64,000 bases of DNA from Closterium sp. NIES-65. Lineage: Eukaryota > Streptophyta > Zygnematophyceae > Desmidiales > Closteriaceae. A program made the position numbers and the translations under genes. This document shows positions 50,705 to 62,874 of this stretch, piece after piece; the stretch's first letter is position 1; every line of letters begins with the position of its first letter. Location: assembly GCA_948144175.1 (NCBI GenBank), contig CANXME010002494.1, positions 124,001 to 188,000 on the forward strand, given 5' to 3'. The notes beneath the pieces were generated by a model, which did not search any database, had not been told where the DNA came from, and was given only the letters and a program-made list of their open reading frames with translations.

Positions 50705-51043
50705 TGTAAATGCTTGAGATAATGAAAACATGCAGTATAAGTAATATAAATAAGAGTACAGGGGAATTCGAAACGACCTAGCTAGCCATGTACTCTAAGG
50801 GGTACATTCCCTTATTACAACGAAATCCAACCGTGCGGCTCCGAGTGGTTACGTAACTGTTCGGGCAGAGTCCTCGCCAGTACTGCTGCCTGATGCTGTC
50901 TGCCTGACGGTCCAGATGCCTTTCGTAACCGTGTGACCCTTCGTGTCGCTTGCACCCTTTCATCTTCAGTCTCGGTAGTGCGTGCTTCGGTTGCTGCGGT
51001 GAGGACTGCACAGCAGTGTTTTCAATAATCTCTATTCGTAACA
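50705..51043 (-). repeat. 3' LTR of copia G (about 339 bp)
   Basis: The plus strand runs from TGTAAATGC to TTCGTAACA, and on the minus strand the GAGTGAAGGGGGG tract directly precedes it. The left boundary is inferred from TG..CA ends only. Confidence 0.55.
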
Positions 51044-51198
51044 CCCCCCTTCACTCTTGGCCGTAGCGAGTTTGGACCCGCTTGACTACTCCGCTGAGTT
51101 CGGAGCAGTGCTGGTACTGCTGACGTGGCAGTTGCTTCGTGAGGAAGTCTGCTGCCATGTCATTCGTCGGTCAGTAGGTTAGGTCAACCTTGCCCTTG

Positions 51199-53982
51199 TC
51201 AACTTTGCTTTGACGAAGAAGTACCGCAGCGCGATGTGTTTGGTGCGATTGACGAATCCTGGCTTGTTTGCGATCTTGATCGCGCTCCGGTTGTCGCAGT
51301 GCAAGCGAAAATTTGTTGAGGCAGGGATTTTCGCCTCCTGCAGCAGCTCCTGAAGGTAGAGGCCTCGCGAACTGCTGCTGTTGCTGCGATGAACTCAGCC
51401 TCCGCTGGGCTCGAGGCGGAAAAGAAAGCCTGTCCTGGACCGTCGATTGTCAGAGTCAGCAGCGTGATCGGCGTCCACGTAGCCGATGAGGTTGAAGGAT
51501 GAAGTTGGAATGGTGGAGTAGCAGAGCCCGACACTGGGCATAGAGATGAGAAATTGAAGAGCTCGCTGAAGATCTAAGAGATTCTCAGCCGTTGGGTTGC
51601 GTGAGTACTGAGCCAACTGGCTCGCGATGTAGGAGAGGTCGGGCCTGCAAGTGACAGATGCAAAGAGCAGGCATCCCAACTGCTGCTGGTAAGTGTGAAG
51701 CCCAGCAGGGGATAGGGCTTTGTTGTCAAGTTTGTGGTTGGGTCCCGGGGTGCGGTAAGGGGTGGAGAGTGGTGCAGGCGCAATGTTGAAGCGCTTGCTA
51801 AGCTCCTCTGCGTAATTCGCTGCTGAAAGATGAATGGCTTCCGGCAAGTAAGTGATGTTGAGCCCAAGAAACTGCTTCACGTTATGGTTGCAGGTGATGT
51901 TGACGCGCCCTGCGAGGCTTTTCTCAAATTGCTCGAGCAATTCGTTGCTTGAGCCTGTGTAGAGAAGGTCGTCGACGTAGACTGTGAGTAGGATGTATTT
52001 TCCGCGGAAATCGCGGCGATACATCCCAGAATCGTGAGGCAGCTGCTTGAGCCCGATTTCAAGCAGTATGTTGTGCAGGTACTGCTGCCAGAGTCTCGGT
52101 GCCTGTTTAATCCCATAGAGGGACTTGCGTAGCTGGCAGATACGTGGGTCCCCATCGCCGTATGTGTGCGGCTGCTCTGCGTAGATCACGGCGTCCACTA
52201 ATGCGTACAGGAACGCATTCTTCACGTCGATCTGCCGGAGTGGTAAGTGTCGCGCGGCTGCGATGGCGAGAAGTATTCTGACGGACGTGTGACGGCTGAC
52301 CGGTGCAAATGTCTGGTCAAAATTAATCGCGTGCCTCTGATCGTAGCCGCGCACCACCCAGCGCGCCTTGAATCGCTAAATCGTCCCGTCAGCTCCTGTC
52401 TTCACGCGGAAGACCCACTTGCCGGAGAGGATCCTTCTCCCCTTTACTGCTGCACGGTTGACGAGCACCCAGGTGTCGCGTGACTCGAGTGCCCGAATTT
52501 CCGCACCCATTGCTTCGCGCCACACCTTGCTGTGTGGGCCTGTGAGAGCTTGTTGTGGGTTCTTAGGTTCGATGATGTGCGGAGCAGTGGAAATGGCAGC
52601 GTGAAGTCCCAGAAGCTGAAGGCCAGTGACGGTGCTGTCATGGCGATGTTGGGTGATGACTTCCTGCACGTCGTCATCATCGCTTTCTGGTTCAGGCGGT
52701 GCTGGTGGTGCTGTGTCTCCGCCGCTTCCGCTTCCTCCTGCTGCGCCTCCTCTCGTTGCGCCTCCTGTTGCGCCTCCTGTTGCGCCCGTTCCTCCTTCTC
52801 CTGAATCGTCGTCGTCGTCATCGTCGTCGTCGCGGCGATCGCCCCTTGTGAACTCGCCTCTGGGAGAATTGCTGCTGCAGCTTCGTCCTCAGGTGAGGCG
52901 TAGCTGTGGCCCTCGTTGGCGTAGATGCGGTTTGCGTTGGTCTGCTCGTCGTCACGGAATTGTTGCAGAAACAGCCGCTCGTAGAAGATGACATCGCGCG
53001 CATTCTTGATTTTCTGGCTCAGGAGATCCAGGATGATCCACGCCTTGTGTTTGTGGCTGATGCCGAGATGGGTTCCCCAGCGCGCGCGGCTTTTGAACTT
53101 CCCGATGGTTGATGTTGGCGGTCGGTATTGAACCATGCACCCCCGGACGCGGAGCATGGAGGTGTCTCCCTTTCTTCCCGTCCATTTCACATGCGGCAAA
53201 GAGTTGCCGGTGATTGCGGTGGTTGACAGCAGGTTGTGCACCCGCACGGCGTGGTGCATCGCGTAGGTCCAGTAGATCGGCGGGAGCTTCGCCTGCCTCA
53301 TTAGCGCCCGTACCTTCGTCATGAAGGTGCAATTCGTGCGCTTTGCTACGCCCTGCTGCTAGTGCGCGTAGGGGAGGGAGATGTGATGCTCGATCCCCTT
53401 TTGCGCGAGGTAATCCTGCAGTTCCTTGCTCTTGAACTCCGCCGCACCATCGGACTGCCAAATCTTCAATTTCTCCCCAGATTGCCACTGCGCGTGTGCC
53501 AGCCACAGACGGAATGCTTTGTAGGCTCTGCTACGCGCTTCTACGTCTACGACCCACACGTGGCGCGTTCCGGCTTCGACGAAGGTGAGTGTGTAGAGCT
53601 CGTCGTTGATGCCGTAGTGTCCTACGTTGAGAAAGTCACTGTAAACCTTCTCAAGCTTGGCGTAGCGATTGGTTCCTGGCTCGAGTAGGGGGAAGGGCTG
53701 GTGACTCAGCGCAGCTTCGGGGCAGACAGTGCAGCTGCGCGGGTGAGTTCCTCCTCTCACTTAGGAGCCGTCAGGGCGCAGCAGCGCGCCAGGTGCAAAG
53801 ACCCCGGCTTCGATGCAGTTCTTCAGAGTCACGCGCGAAGGGTGACCTAGTCGCTGATGCCAGATGGCGTCGTCGAAGCGGAATCCGGAGATGCGCATGT
53901 AGCGCGCCAGTGCAGCTGCGGGGACTTCGTCAGGTGCCGGTGCAGGTGTAGGCGCTGCTCCCTCGTTCTCTTCTTCTTCCTC
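51199..53982 (-). pseudogene. pol: copia G integrase-RT-RNase H (decayed)
   Basis: From right to left: WHQRLGHPSRVTLKN (about 53830-53880), integrase core with IWQSDGAAEFKSKELQ (53359-53760), a glutamine and glutamate-rich linker, and the RT (51395-52669) with GKWVFRVKTGADG, QIDVKNAFLYA, YGIKQAPRLWQQY and the catalytic YVDDLLYTG. RNase H follows with GYVDADHAADSDN. Stops at 53758, 53359 and 52376 and frameshifts near 52560 and 51420 inactivate it. It is a separate copia lineage from its neighbours. Confidence 0.8.
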
Positions 53983-54110
53983 TGAGAAGAAACGAGAATG
54001 GATGAACTATGAATGAATTGGGTACAAGTACTAAACCTAATTGGGTTGTACCCCTTATGGGATACCCCACTATAGCCTACACAATATGCATGAGCTATAA
54101 TGTTCTGACA
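53983..54110 (-). repeat. 3' LTR of copia F (128 bp)
   Basis: TGAGAAGAAACG to TTCTGACA, with the shared core TACCCCTTATGGGATACCCC and the family polypurine tract from 54111. Confidence 0.9.
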
Positions 54111-54322
54111 CACCCCCATAGGCAAAGTGGGGGAGAACAAGGGGTCACAAGACCAGTCAAGCAAAGCAAAAGCAAAGCAAGCTCAGGGTGGATCACAAAG
54201 TCACCACACATTGCGAGCACAAGTTCAAGGCCACAAGGCCAGTTCACATGCAGGAGTACATATATATAAAAAGGCTAGACAAGCAAGAGCATGTATATAT
54301 ATATGTAACAGTACAAGCAAGG

Positions 54323-57300
54323 TCAAGAGGTGAGCAAGTGAGGCAAGGTAGGCACAAGGCCCAGCGGAGTACAGAAGCGCTGATGGTCACAAGGCGCAAG
54401 CGCCTTGGTGAAGATATCAGCAATGTTGGCCTCAGAGGCCACGTACGCAAGTCGCAGCTGACCACGCTGCTGCAGCTCACGAGCAAGGAAGCAGCGGAGA
54501 GCAATGTGCTTCATTCTGTGCTCCAGTCGCTGCTCCCGACACAAGGCGAGCATGGCCTTGTTGTCTACGTACAGCACTGGAGGAGAACGAGGCGGCTCTC
54601 CGAGGTCAGTCAGCAGGTAGGTGAGCCAGCGAAGCTCCTGTGCAGCCATGGCTCCTGCGTAGATCTTAGCCTCACAACTGGAGCCGAGAACAAAAGACGA
54701 GCGAGTAGCCCGCCACGAAACAGAGCCGGAACCAAGGCTGAAGGTGTAACCCTGTGACGACCACTGCGTAGCCTGGTCGTCAGCCCAAGAAGCGTCTGCG
54801 TGCCCAGTAAGGAACACTAGACTCTGCCCTCCAAGCACAAGCCCCATGCCCGACGTACTGCACAAGTAGCGCAACACCCTCTTCGCTGCAGCCATGTGCT
54901 CTGGTCTGTGTCTCCCAGGAGCAACATAGCGTGCCAAGATGCTAAGAGGGTATGCAAGGTCAGGTCGTGTGCAGGTCATCAGGTACATGAGGCAGCCAAC
55001 AAGCTCTGGGTACGGGCCACTCGACTCTACGGACTCATCCGAAGGCAGAGCTGAGAGCGAGTGACGAGTAGACAGAGGAGTGGCCTGAGGCGAGGAGTAC
55101 GTGAAGCCGAAGCGCTGAAGGACCTGCTGCACCATGTGTGACTGAGTCAAGATAATGGTGCGGCGTGCTCTGTCCCGAGTGATCTGCAAGTCAAGGTAGC
55201 TGCGCAGTTCACCCAGGTCAGTGCACGTGTGTCTCTTCTGCAGCTCGGACTTCACGTGGGCGAGTCCAGCAGTGTCAGCTGTGGGAAAGACCAAGTCGTC
55301 GGCGTACACGAGGATGTAGAACGGCGGCAAAGAAGTGTCGGTGCGCAGAAACAGCGACGGGTCGGCAGTAGAGGGAGCAAACCCAAGAGCCGCAAGTGTA
55401 GTCCTCAGTGTGTCGTGCCACTCACGCGGTGCTTGGCAGAGACAGTAGACTGGCTGCTGGAGGCTCCAATGGGTGCCAGGAGGAAAAGACCCAGTGAAAC
55501 CAGGTGAGTGACGCAGCCAGATCTCCTCGTGCAGGCTGCCCTGCAAGAAAGCAGTGCTGAAGTCAAGAGAGTGTAGCTCGTAGTCACGGTGAGCAGCTAT
55601 GTGCAGCAGTACCCGAAGAGTGGTCATCTTCGGGGTGGGAGAGAAGGTCTGAAAGTAGTCAACTCCCTGCCGCTGACTGAAGCCACAAGCCACGTAACGC
55701 GCCTTGAAGACAGGCGGAGAACCCGGCGGTCGCTTCACCCTGAAAATCCACATGCCAGTGACGATGTTCGCCCCACGAGGGGGAACGGCGTCAACGTAGG
55801 TGCTTGTGGACTTCCAAGAAGCCATCTCTGTGTCCATAGCTGCCTGCCACTGAGACGAGTAGGGACCCTCTATCGCCTCCGCGTAAGAGCGCGGAGTCGG
55901 GATGTCAAGTGCATCCGGGTCTCCCTCAGGGGTAAGCATACGGACACGAGATGAGGTGAAGCAGCAGCCAAGCACTGGAACTCCTCCTGCCTGTCCTCAA
56001 GGACGTCCGTGCCAAGGGCACACTCACCCCCGACGAACGGAGGACAGACAGACTCAGACTCAGCAACAAGACTGGCGGTGTAGTCTAGGCGACAGCGAGC
56101 AGCAAAGTCGACGAGCTCAGCAACTAGGGCAGACGCAGCAGTGGACTCAAAGGAAGGGTCAATGACGACAGTAGCAAGGAGACGCGTGACAGTAGGACTG
56201 GCAGCACGAAGAGAGTCCGACTCCGGGTCGGCAAGAGCAAGAATAGAAGACTCAGGAGGAGAAGGTAAAGGGGCACGCAGAGGAGCAGTGGACGGACGCA
56301 GGGACATCCGGTGCGTGCCAGGGACAGGAGGAGGACGCTGACGCGAACCGTGACCACTAGTGCGAGCAGCACGGACAGGCGACGCAGGGCGAGACGCAGG
56401 CTTTCGACGCTCAGCAAGACCTCCAGTAGGACCAGTGTAGGGAGACAGAGCAGGCAGTGGGGAGGCCGGCTGTAACTGCGACGGGACAAGCTGTGGACAC
56501 TCTAAGGGAGGAGGAGGACTAGTAGAAGACGGGAGACCAAGAACCTGCTGATGGAGCGGAACGAAGTACGGCCGAGGCCGTGCGGCGACTCCAGACACAG
56601 TAGGGACAGCACCAGCACCCCTTGTGGCAGCACGAGCACCAGTAGTACCCCCAGCAGCACCAGTAGTACCCCCAGCAGGACCGCCTCCAGGACCGACAGC
56701 AGTAGCCTCCGCGCAAACACCCGCAGCAGCTCCAGCTCCTGAAGTACCCGCAGGTCCAGCAGCTCCAGGACTCCCAGTACTAGCACCTCCGAGACCCGTG
56801 GCACCAGCTCCCTCAGCAGCAACAGAACCTCCAGTACCCGCAGCACCTCCAGCTCCAGCAGCTCGCCTCCAGCGCCGGGCAAACCACTCACGCAGCTCCT
56901 GTGGAGAGAGTGGCTCCGGGCGAGAAGAAGCACCCGGAGAACCGCAAGGCACAGCACCAGCAGGCCCAGCTCCCTCAGGCTCCGCACCCCCAGGCTCAGC
57001 ACCTCCAGGCGTAGCTTCCCCAGGCTCAGCACCCCCAGGCGTAGCACCCCCAGGCTCAGCACCCCCAGACTCAGCACCCCCAAGCTCAGCACCCTCAGTC
57101 GTAGTACCCTCAGGCTCAGCACCCCCAGGTGTAGCACCCACACGCTCAGCACCCCCAGAGTTAGCACCCCCTGGCTCAGCACCCTCAGCAGCACCAGAGT
57201 CACCAGCGACCTCGACAGGCTCAACAGCGTCTACCTGGGACACACCTGAAGGGGCAGGACCCTGAGGGGGGAGGGGGTCTACCGGGGGGGGACCTGGCAC

Positions 57301-58181
57301 AAGGAAGAGCGGTGGCGGGGGGAGGGACGGAGTGCGGTAGTAGGGGACAAACTCGTCGAATGTGACGTCCTGGGAGGACAGAACACGGCGAGAGGTGGGG
57401 TGGTAGAACTGCCACCCTGGCGCGTCAGGGGGGAAACCCAGGAAGACGCAAGGAGCAGCACGAGGGGACAGCTTGTCCGCAGACAAGTCGCGGACAAACG
57501 CCCGAGATCCCCAGACACGGAACGCAGACGCATCGCCAACCTTCCCCGTCCACAGCAAAGCTGGGGAGGTCTCCGGCATGGAGACCCTGGGCTGAAGGTT
57601 GATCTGATGCGCCGCGTACCGGACCGCAAACGGCCACAGAAAATGGGGGGCGGCCGCATGCATCATGGACGTACGGGCGACGTCCAAGACCATGCCAATG
57701 CGGCGCTCAGCAATCCCATTTTGCTGTGGAGAGTCCAGAAGCGTGAAGGTCTGGCAGATGCCTCGTGCACGTCAGTAGGCCCGCAGAAGGCAAGAGGAGA
57801 ACTCTCCGCCTCTGTCAGAGTGCAGACGTAGAACAGGAAAGTCCGAGCCAAAGCTCCGCCTGAGCTGGAGACGAGCTGCGCGGATCCAGCCGATCAACAC
57901 CTCAGTGACATCACCCTTGCTGCGCAAGGGGAAGACTGTGGTGTAACGCGAGTAGTCATCGACCACCAGCAGAAAGTAGCGCTCGTGACCCTGTCCACGG
58001 ACGCGGGCTGGGCCCCTCACGTCCATGTGAAGCGTCTGCAGCGGGGCCTCTGTCGGAGGAATCTGGGAGGAGTGAGGGGCAGCCCGCTACCGCCCCTCGA
58101 CACAGGGGACGCAGGTAGGGCCAGGCCCCGGAGGAAGGGGAGGGAGGGACCGGGGAAGACCAGAGACAAGGACACGGGAGG
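54323..58181 (-). pseudogene. pol: copia F integrase, linker, RT, RNase H
   Basis: The integrase core (57772-58026, VVDDYSRYTTVFPLR and RLHSDRGGEFSS) ends in TGA where copy C has a cysteine codon. The 607-codon frame 55870-57693 carries the integrase C-terminus and the linker of GGAEPGG-type repeats. A one-base deletion near 55940, relative to copy C, shifts into the RT-RNase H frame (54323-55975), which keeps LDFSTAFLQG and RNase H motifs. The RT box reads YADDLVFPT instead of YVDDLVFAT. An upstream TAG lies near 58088. Confidence 0.85.
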
Positions 58182-58569
58182 TGTGAGGATCTAGGATCGA
58201 GTTCAGAAAAGAGAATGAGAATTGAGTCGAATTGAATTGAATTGAATGTCCACCTGGGTACAACACGAGGCTATATATAGGCTCGACACAAGGCCCCGTA
58301 ACCAGGTGTTACGCGAAGGTTCCGCGGGTCGCGAAGCGTCCCGAACAGATCCTTACCGAATTCGGTAGAAGGCAATTCGGTGGCAACCGAAAAGCCAGAA
58401 TTCGGTGCACGCAACCTAGCTCGGTGCTATAACTATAATGAAATATAGGAAAGCACCTAGCCTAGGAAATCAAGCAATTCATGCATGCATATGATTATCC
58501 TATGCTAGAAATAGCATGATAAAGTAGAGGCAAGCAAGCATAGCTGGCATAAGCCGTCGTACTCTCACA
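58182..58569 (-). repeat. 3' LTR of chromovirus H (388 bp)
   Basis: The plus strand runs TGTGAGGATC to CTCTCACA. On the minus strand AGGGGGGGACG directly precedes it as polypurine tract. It contains a TATATATAGG stretch at about 58270. Confidence 0.8.
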
Positions 58570-58579
58570 CGTCCCCCCC

Positions 58580-61500
58580 TCAAAGCTGGGTGGCGTGAGA
58601 TACACCCTGCTTGACAAGATAGTCCTTGAGAGCACGGCGTGCGTTGCCCATATCAGCTTCTGCAACCCAACTGTCCTTAGTGGGGTCGTATCCCTTCCAG
58701 CGTATCAGGAACTGGAGAGTCTTGCCACCGCGGCGCCGATGAGAGAGAACGCGCTCGATCTCGTACTCGGGTTCATCCTGTATGAGAACAGGTGGTGGTG
58801 GCGGTAGTTGCCGTCCCTGGAACTGTTGGTTGGGGTCCTTGTGGGGCTTCAGTAGCTGGACATGGAAAGCGTTGTGAAGCTTCCATGTATCTTGTAAGCG
58901 CAAGCGGAATGTAACTGGTGTCACCTGTGCCTCAACGAGAAAAGGACCACAGAAGCGAGGCCGGAGTTTGGATGGGAGGTGAGACAGGTTCAAGTTGCGC
59001 GTGTCAAGAAGCACCTGATCTCCGACTGCTACTGAGTGATCACGTCGCTGACGATCGGCATACTGCTTCTGGGAGTTCTGCATCATGGTGAGACGTCGCT
59101 GAGTCTTCTCCCATAGCTGCTGCATGGTGGTGACGAAGTCATGTGCGGCTTGGACGTGTGCCGGTGTAGTTGGCTGCTGTGGTGTGAGTGGTTCCCGTCC
59201 GTAACATAGGAAGAAAGGAGTTTTCCCTATGGCCGCATGTGATGCGTTGTTGTAAGCGAACTCTAGGGTTGGTAACTGTGTGTCCTAGTGGCTGACGTCG
59301 TCCTTGCAAGCTGTGCGCAGTAACTGTTCAACCACTTGATTGAGTCGCTCTTTCTGTCCGTCAGTCTGGGGGTGGTATGCTGAAGACATTGCAAGCTTTG
59401 TCCCCAACAGTCCCATGAGCTCCTTCCAGAACTTACTCGTGAATTTGGGGTCTCTGTCTGAGATGAGTGTAGCGGGGATGCCGTGGATGGTGATGATGCG
59501 GTTGAAGAAGAGTCGAGCAGTTGCTTCAGCTGTAGCTGTGGCGTTGGTCGGTATGAAGTGACCCATTTTGGAGAACTTTTCGATCACCACGAGGATGGAA
59601 TCATGTCCCCGTGAGGTCGAAGGAAGCCCTGTGATGAAGTCGAGGCTAACGACCTGCCATGGCTGCTCCGGTACGGGTAGAGGCTGAAGTAACCCTGCTT
59701 TTTTCTGCTTGCTGCTCTTCATCCGCTGGCACGTGTCGCAAGAGGTGACGAACTGCTGCACGTCTGCTGCCATCCCGGGCCAGTAGTAATACTTCGCTAT
59801 CCCTGCTAACGTCTTGTTGCTCCCGAAATGTCCCGCGTAAGGTACGTCGTGAAACTCCTCCAATAGGATCTGCCGTAGCGGGGCGTAATTCGGTACCCAA
59901 ATCTTTCCTGAACCCTTCCTTACAGCTAAGTCTTTCTCCCACTGTAATAGCTTCTTGGTCTGTGCTGTAGCAATCTCTGCGTCCACGGAGTACCCATGTT
60001 GGAATAGACCCTTGAGCAGAGGGTTCATCCCGTCGAGCTGGATGCTTGCTACATGTCCGGGGCGGCTCAACGCGTCTGCCTTGTTGTGTAGCCCGGGCTT
60101 GTAGACGATGTCGTAGTGGAAGTGAGTTTCCAGGAAGTCCACCCACCGCACCTGTCGTCGTGAGAGTGTCGGCTGTGACTTCAGGTATTTGAGACTGCAG
60201 TGGTCAGTATAGACTGTAGTCTTGGCTCCCTCTAGGTAACACCTCCACGCCTTGAAGGCTATGACTATCGCTAAGGCTTCCTTGTCGTGAATGGGGTAGT
60301 TTAGTTCTGCTCCGTGTAGCTTCTTACTGAGGTAGGCGATGGGCTGCAAACCGCGTCCGTGATCCTGCATCAGTACTGCTCCGACTGCTTGGTCACTAGC
60401 GTCTGCTTCCACCACGTAGTCCTTGTCTGGATCCGGCAAGATGAGTACTGGCGCTGTAGTCAGTGCTGTCTGTAGCTGCTCCATGGCTTGCTGATGAAGG
60501 GTATCCCATTTGTAGGGCGTATCCTTTTTCAGTAGGTCGGTCAGTGGCGCTGCTATCTTAGCGTACTGCGGCACGAACCTGTTGTAGTAGTTGGCGAAGC
60601 CTAGGAACTGCTGTAACTCCTTCACGTTCTCTGGTACTCTCCACTTCTTGACGGCTTCGATCTTCTGTGGGTCCACGTGTACGCCCTCGGCACTCACCAT
60701 GTGCCCGAGAAACTGCACCTTCTTCAGGGCGAAGTCGCTCTTTGACAGCTTCACGTAGAACTTGTTTTTCCGCAGGATCTCGAACACCTTCCGCAAATGC
60801 TCCACGTGCTCCTTCATGTTCTTGGAGTAGATGAGAATGTCGTCCAGGTACACCACCACGCATTCGTCCAGCAGAGGTCGTAAGATGTGATTCATCTCCG
60901 CCTGAAGCGTTGCTGGTGCGTTGCAGAGTCCGAACGGCATCACCAAGTATTCGTAGGAGCCGTATCTGGTACGGAACGCTGTCTTGTGGACGGAGTTGTC
61001 TGCCATCTTGATCTGCCAGTAGCCCGATCGTAGGTCCAGCTTCGAAAATACTGTTGCTCCACGCAGTTGATCGAGTAGGTCGTCTATGCGCGGTATGGGA
61101 TATTTGTTTTTGACTGTCTGTTTGTTCAGTGCGCGGTAGTCGATGCACATCCGTAGACTGCCGTCTGGTTTTGGAGTGAAGAGAACTGGTGCGCTGTAGG
61201 GAGAGGTGGATGGGCGGATAAGTTGTCTGTCCAGTAGATACTCTATCTGTTTTTTCATGTCTGTCAGTTCAGTCGGACTCAGTCGGTATGGTGCACGTGA
61301 GACGGGTTTCGCACTTGGCTCCTCCACGATCTCGTGCTCGTGGGTGCGTGCTGGAGGTACACCTGCAGGTAGGTCGTCGGGCATTATATCCTTGTACTGC
61401 TCCAAGACCTCTTTCACTGCTGCAGGTAGCTCGGAACTCGGCTTCTCCTCTGCTGCTGCCATAACCAGTGCTAGGTAACCCGTGTTACTCCTGTTCACCG

Positions 61501-62206
61501 TCTGTTCGAACCGTGCCAGTGTCGTTTCAGGTATGTCCCCTATATCCGTCCAGCTTCGCAGCTCCACTCGTTTCGCGTTGTTGTAGATGCACACCTTGCT
61601 GTTGACCCAATCGATCTCGGGGTTGGACTGCTTCAGGAAATCTCGCCCCAAGATAAAATCTAATCCTTTGATGTTGGTGACTGGTAGCTTCGGCTTCCAC
61701 CTCAACGCACCTATATGCAGTTGCAGTGATGCTTCGCCGTGGATAGGAAGCTTCGTACCGTCCACCATGGTTGTTGAAAACTGGGTCTCTTCCGCCTTCT
61801 CTCCAATTTTCTCCAATGCTCCGCGGTCACACACCGAGTGAGATGCACCGCTCTCCACCTGTGCCCGGAGGCGTCGCCCATTGCATAACACCTCGAGGAG
61901 TAGTGGTTTCTGCTGTGCTGAGTAGCCAAAGAGGGCCTCGTTAACAGGATCATAGGGTACATCAAACTTAATACCTTCCCTTTTTCCTATACCTGACTCA
62001 GTGCTTTCCAACTTCACCTGGGGGGTAGGAGGATTTTTCCGAGGCTTGTATAATTTTTCCTGAGCCTGGATGTCTCCTCTAAGCCTTGGCAGCTGTGTAG
62101 GCTTCACCTGTGGGCGACGGGGAGCCTTAACACTGTGCTGCGGGGAGAGAATATTAACTCCACGGAACGCACGACCCTTTTCTACGCTCCGTAGTACTTT
62201 GCCCAA
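58580..62206 (-). pseudogene. pol: gypsy H pol: protease, RT, RNase H, integrase, chromodomain
   Basis: The frame from 62206 to 59285 holds the protease region ([12 protein letters not shown]), RT ([32 protein letters not shown]), RNase H ([13 protein letters not shown]) and integrase with an H2C2 finger ([14 protein letters not shown]) and [31 protein letters not shown] single TAG at 59285 replaces a likely tryptophan in VSHWDTQ; the same frame then continues to 58580 and ends with a chromodomain (PEYEIERVLSHRRRGGKT, FLIRWKGYDPTKDSWV). The protease active site has E where D is expected. The chromodomain marks it as a chromovirus, whose integrase is thought to be guided to chromatin marks. 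Confidence 0.88.
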
Positions 62207-62256
62207 CTTCTCAGGTACCTGAATAATTTCTAAAGGCTTTTTCTTGGCCTCTAGAC

Positions 62257-62439
62257 TGTGAAAATAGGTAGGTAACGATAGTAGCCATAGCTAGGACCTA
62301 CCTAGCTAGGCAAGAAGAAGTTAGGCAAAAGAGAGGGTTGTACTAGCAAGCAATGAGATACAAATATGAAACCCTAAGGGGTTATACTCGCTATAGAGTA
62401 CCCCACTGCAGGCTAGATAACAAATATGACATTCTGACA
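62257..62439 (-). mobile_element. Solo LTR (183 bp) inserted in gypsy H
   Basis: TGTGAAAATAGG to ATTCTGACA is flanked by TAGAC at 62252-62256 and 62440-62444. Removing LTR plus one TAGAC (188 bases) restores a continuous pol frame reading [15 protein letters not shown]. The sequence resembles the short copia LTRs (ACCCTAAGGGGTTATAC, GTACCCCACT). No second LTR or interior is present. Confidence 0.9.
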
Positions 62440-62444
62440 TAGAC

Positions 62445-62874
62445 CTCCCCTGAATTTTTTGAAGGCTTTTAAACCACGAGAAGCAATATTCTTCGTTAGA
62501 GCATCTTTATAGGATACTTTTAACGAATTCTTACTTTCGTGGGTGTTCGGCTGGAGTTTCCCGGTCGGTGCAGAGTCTTTTTTCGCGGAGCCTCCATTCG
62601 CCTCGGCGATTTCCCCTGATGCCGGCCGGTCGTGACGTTTTAAATTCGCGCCATCATTTTCTCCTTTTTTCACCCGCTTCGAAGTCGCCACGTCGTCGCC
62701 TTTTCCTGCTTTTCGGATCTTTACGCGATCGCCAGGTCGATCCGCGGATACTGGCGATTCCCGTTTTTTTACTTCGGGGGTGCTCCACTGTTTCCGTCCC
62801 GGAGTGCCGCACGTGCTTTCTTCATTTTGTAGCACGACAAAAACTGATGTCCTGCTGCGCCGCAAAATTCGCAT
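62445..62874 (-). pseudogene. gypsy H start of pol, separated by the solo LTR
   Basis: This lysine-rich frame (KKRESPVSADRPGDRVKIRK, SYKDALTKNIASRGLKAFKK) leads into the protease part of pol. It overlaps the end of gag by about 105 bases in the -1 frame, suggesting frameshift expression of pol. I could not identify a convincing slippery site ahead of the gag stop. Confidence 0.6.

Larger units (their letters stand above)
50705..53982 (-). mobile_element. Old Ty1/copia element, copy G (3' part, split by copia F)
   Basis: A probable 3' LTR (50705-51043) with polypurine tract is followed rightward by RNase H, RT, integrase and the GAG-pre-integrase region, all on the minus strand. At 53982 it is interrupted by copia F. 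The gag half should lie beyond F, outside the window. Confidence 0.75.
53983..58181 (-). mobile_element. Ty1/copia element, copy F (3' part, split by gypsy H)
   Basis: The left LTR (53983-54110) interrupts copia G; the expected TSD is TCCTC at 53978-53982. The sequence parallels copy C through RT, linker and integrase until the chromovirus LTR begins at 58182. Its gag and 5' LTR lie outside the window. Confidence 0.85.
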
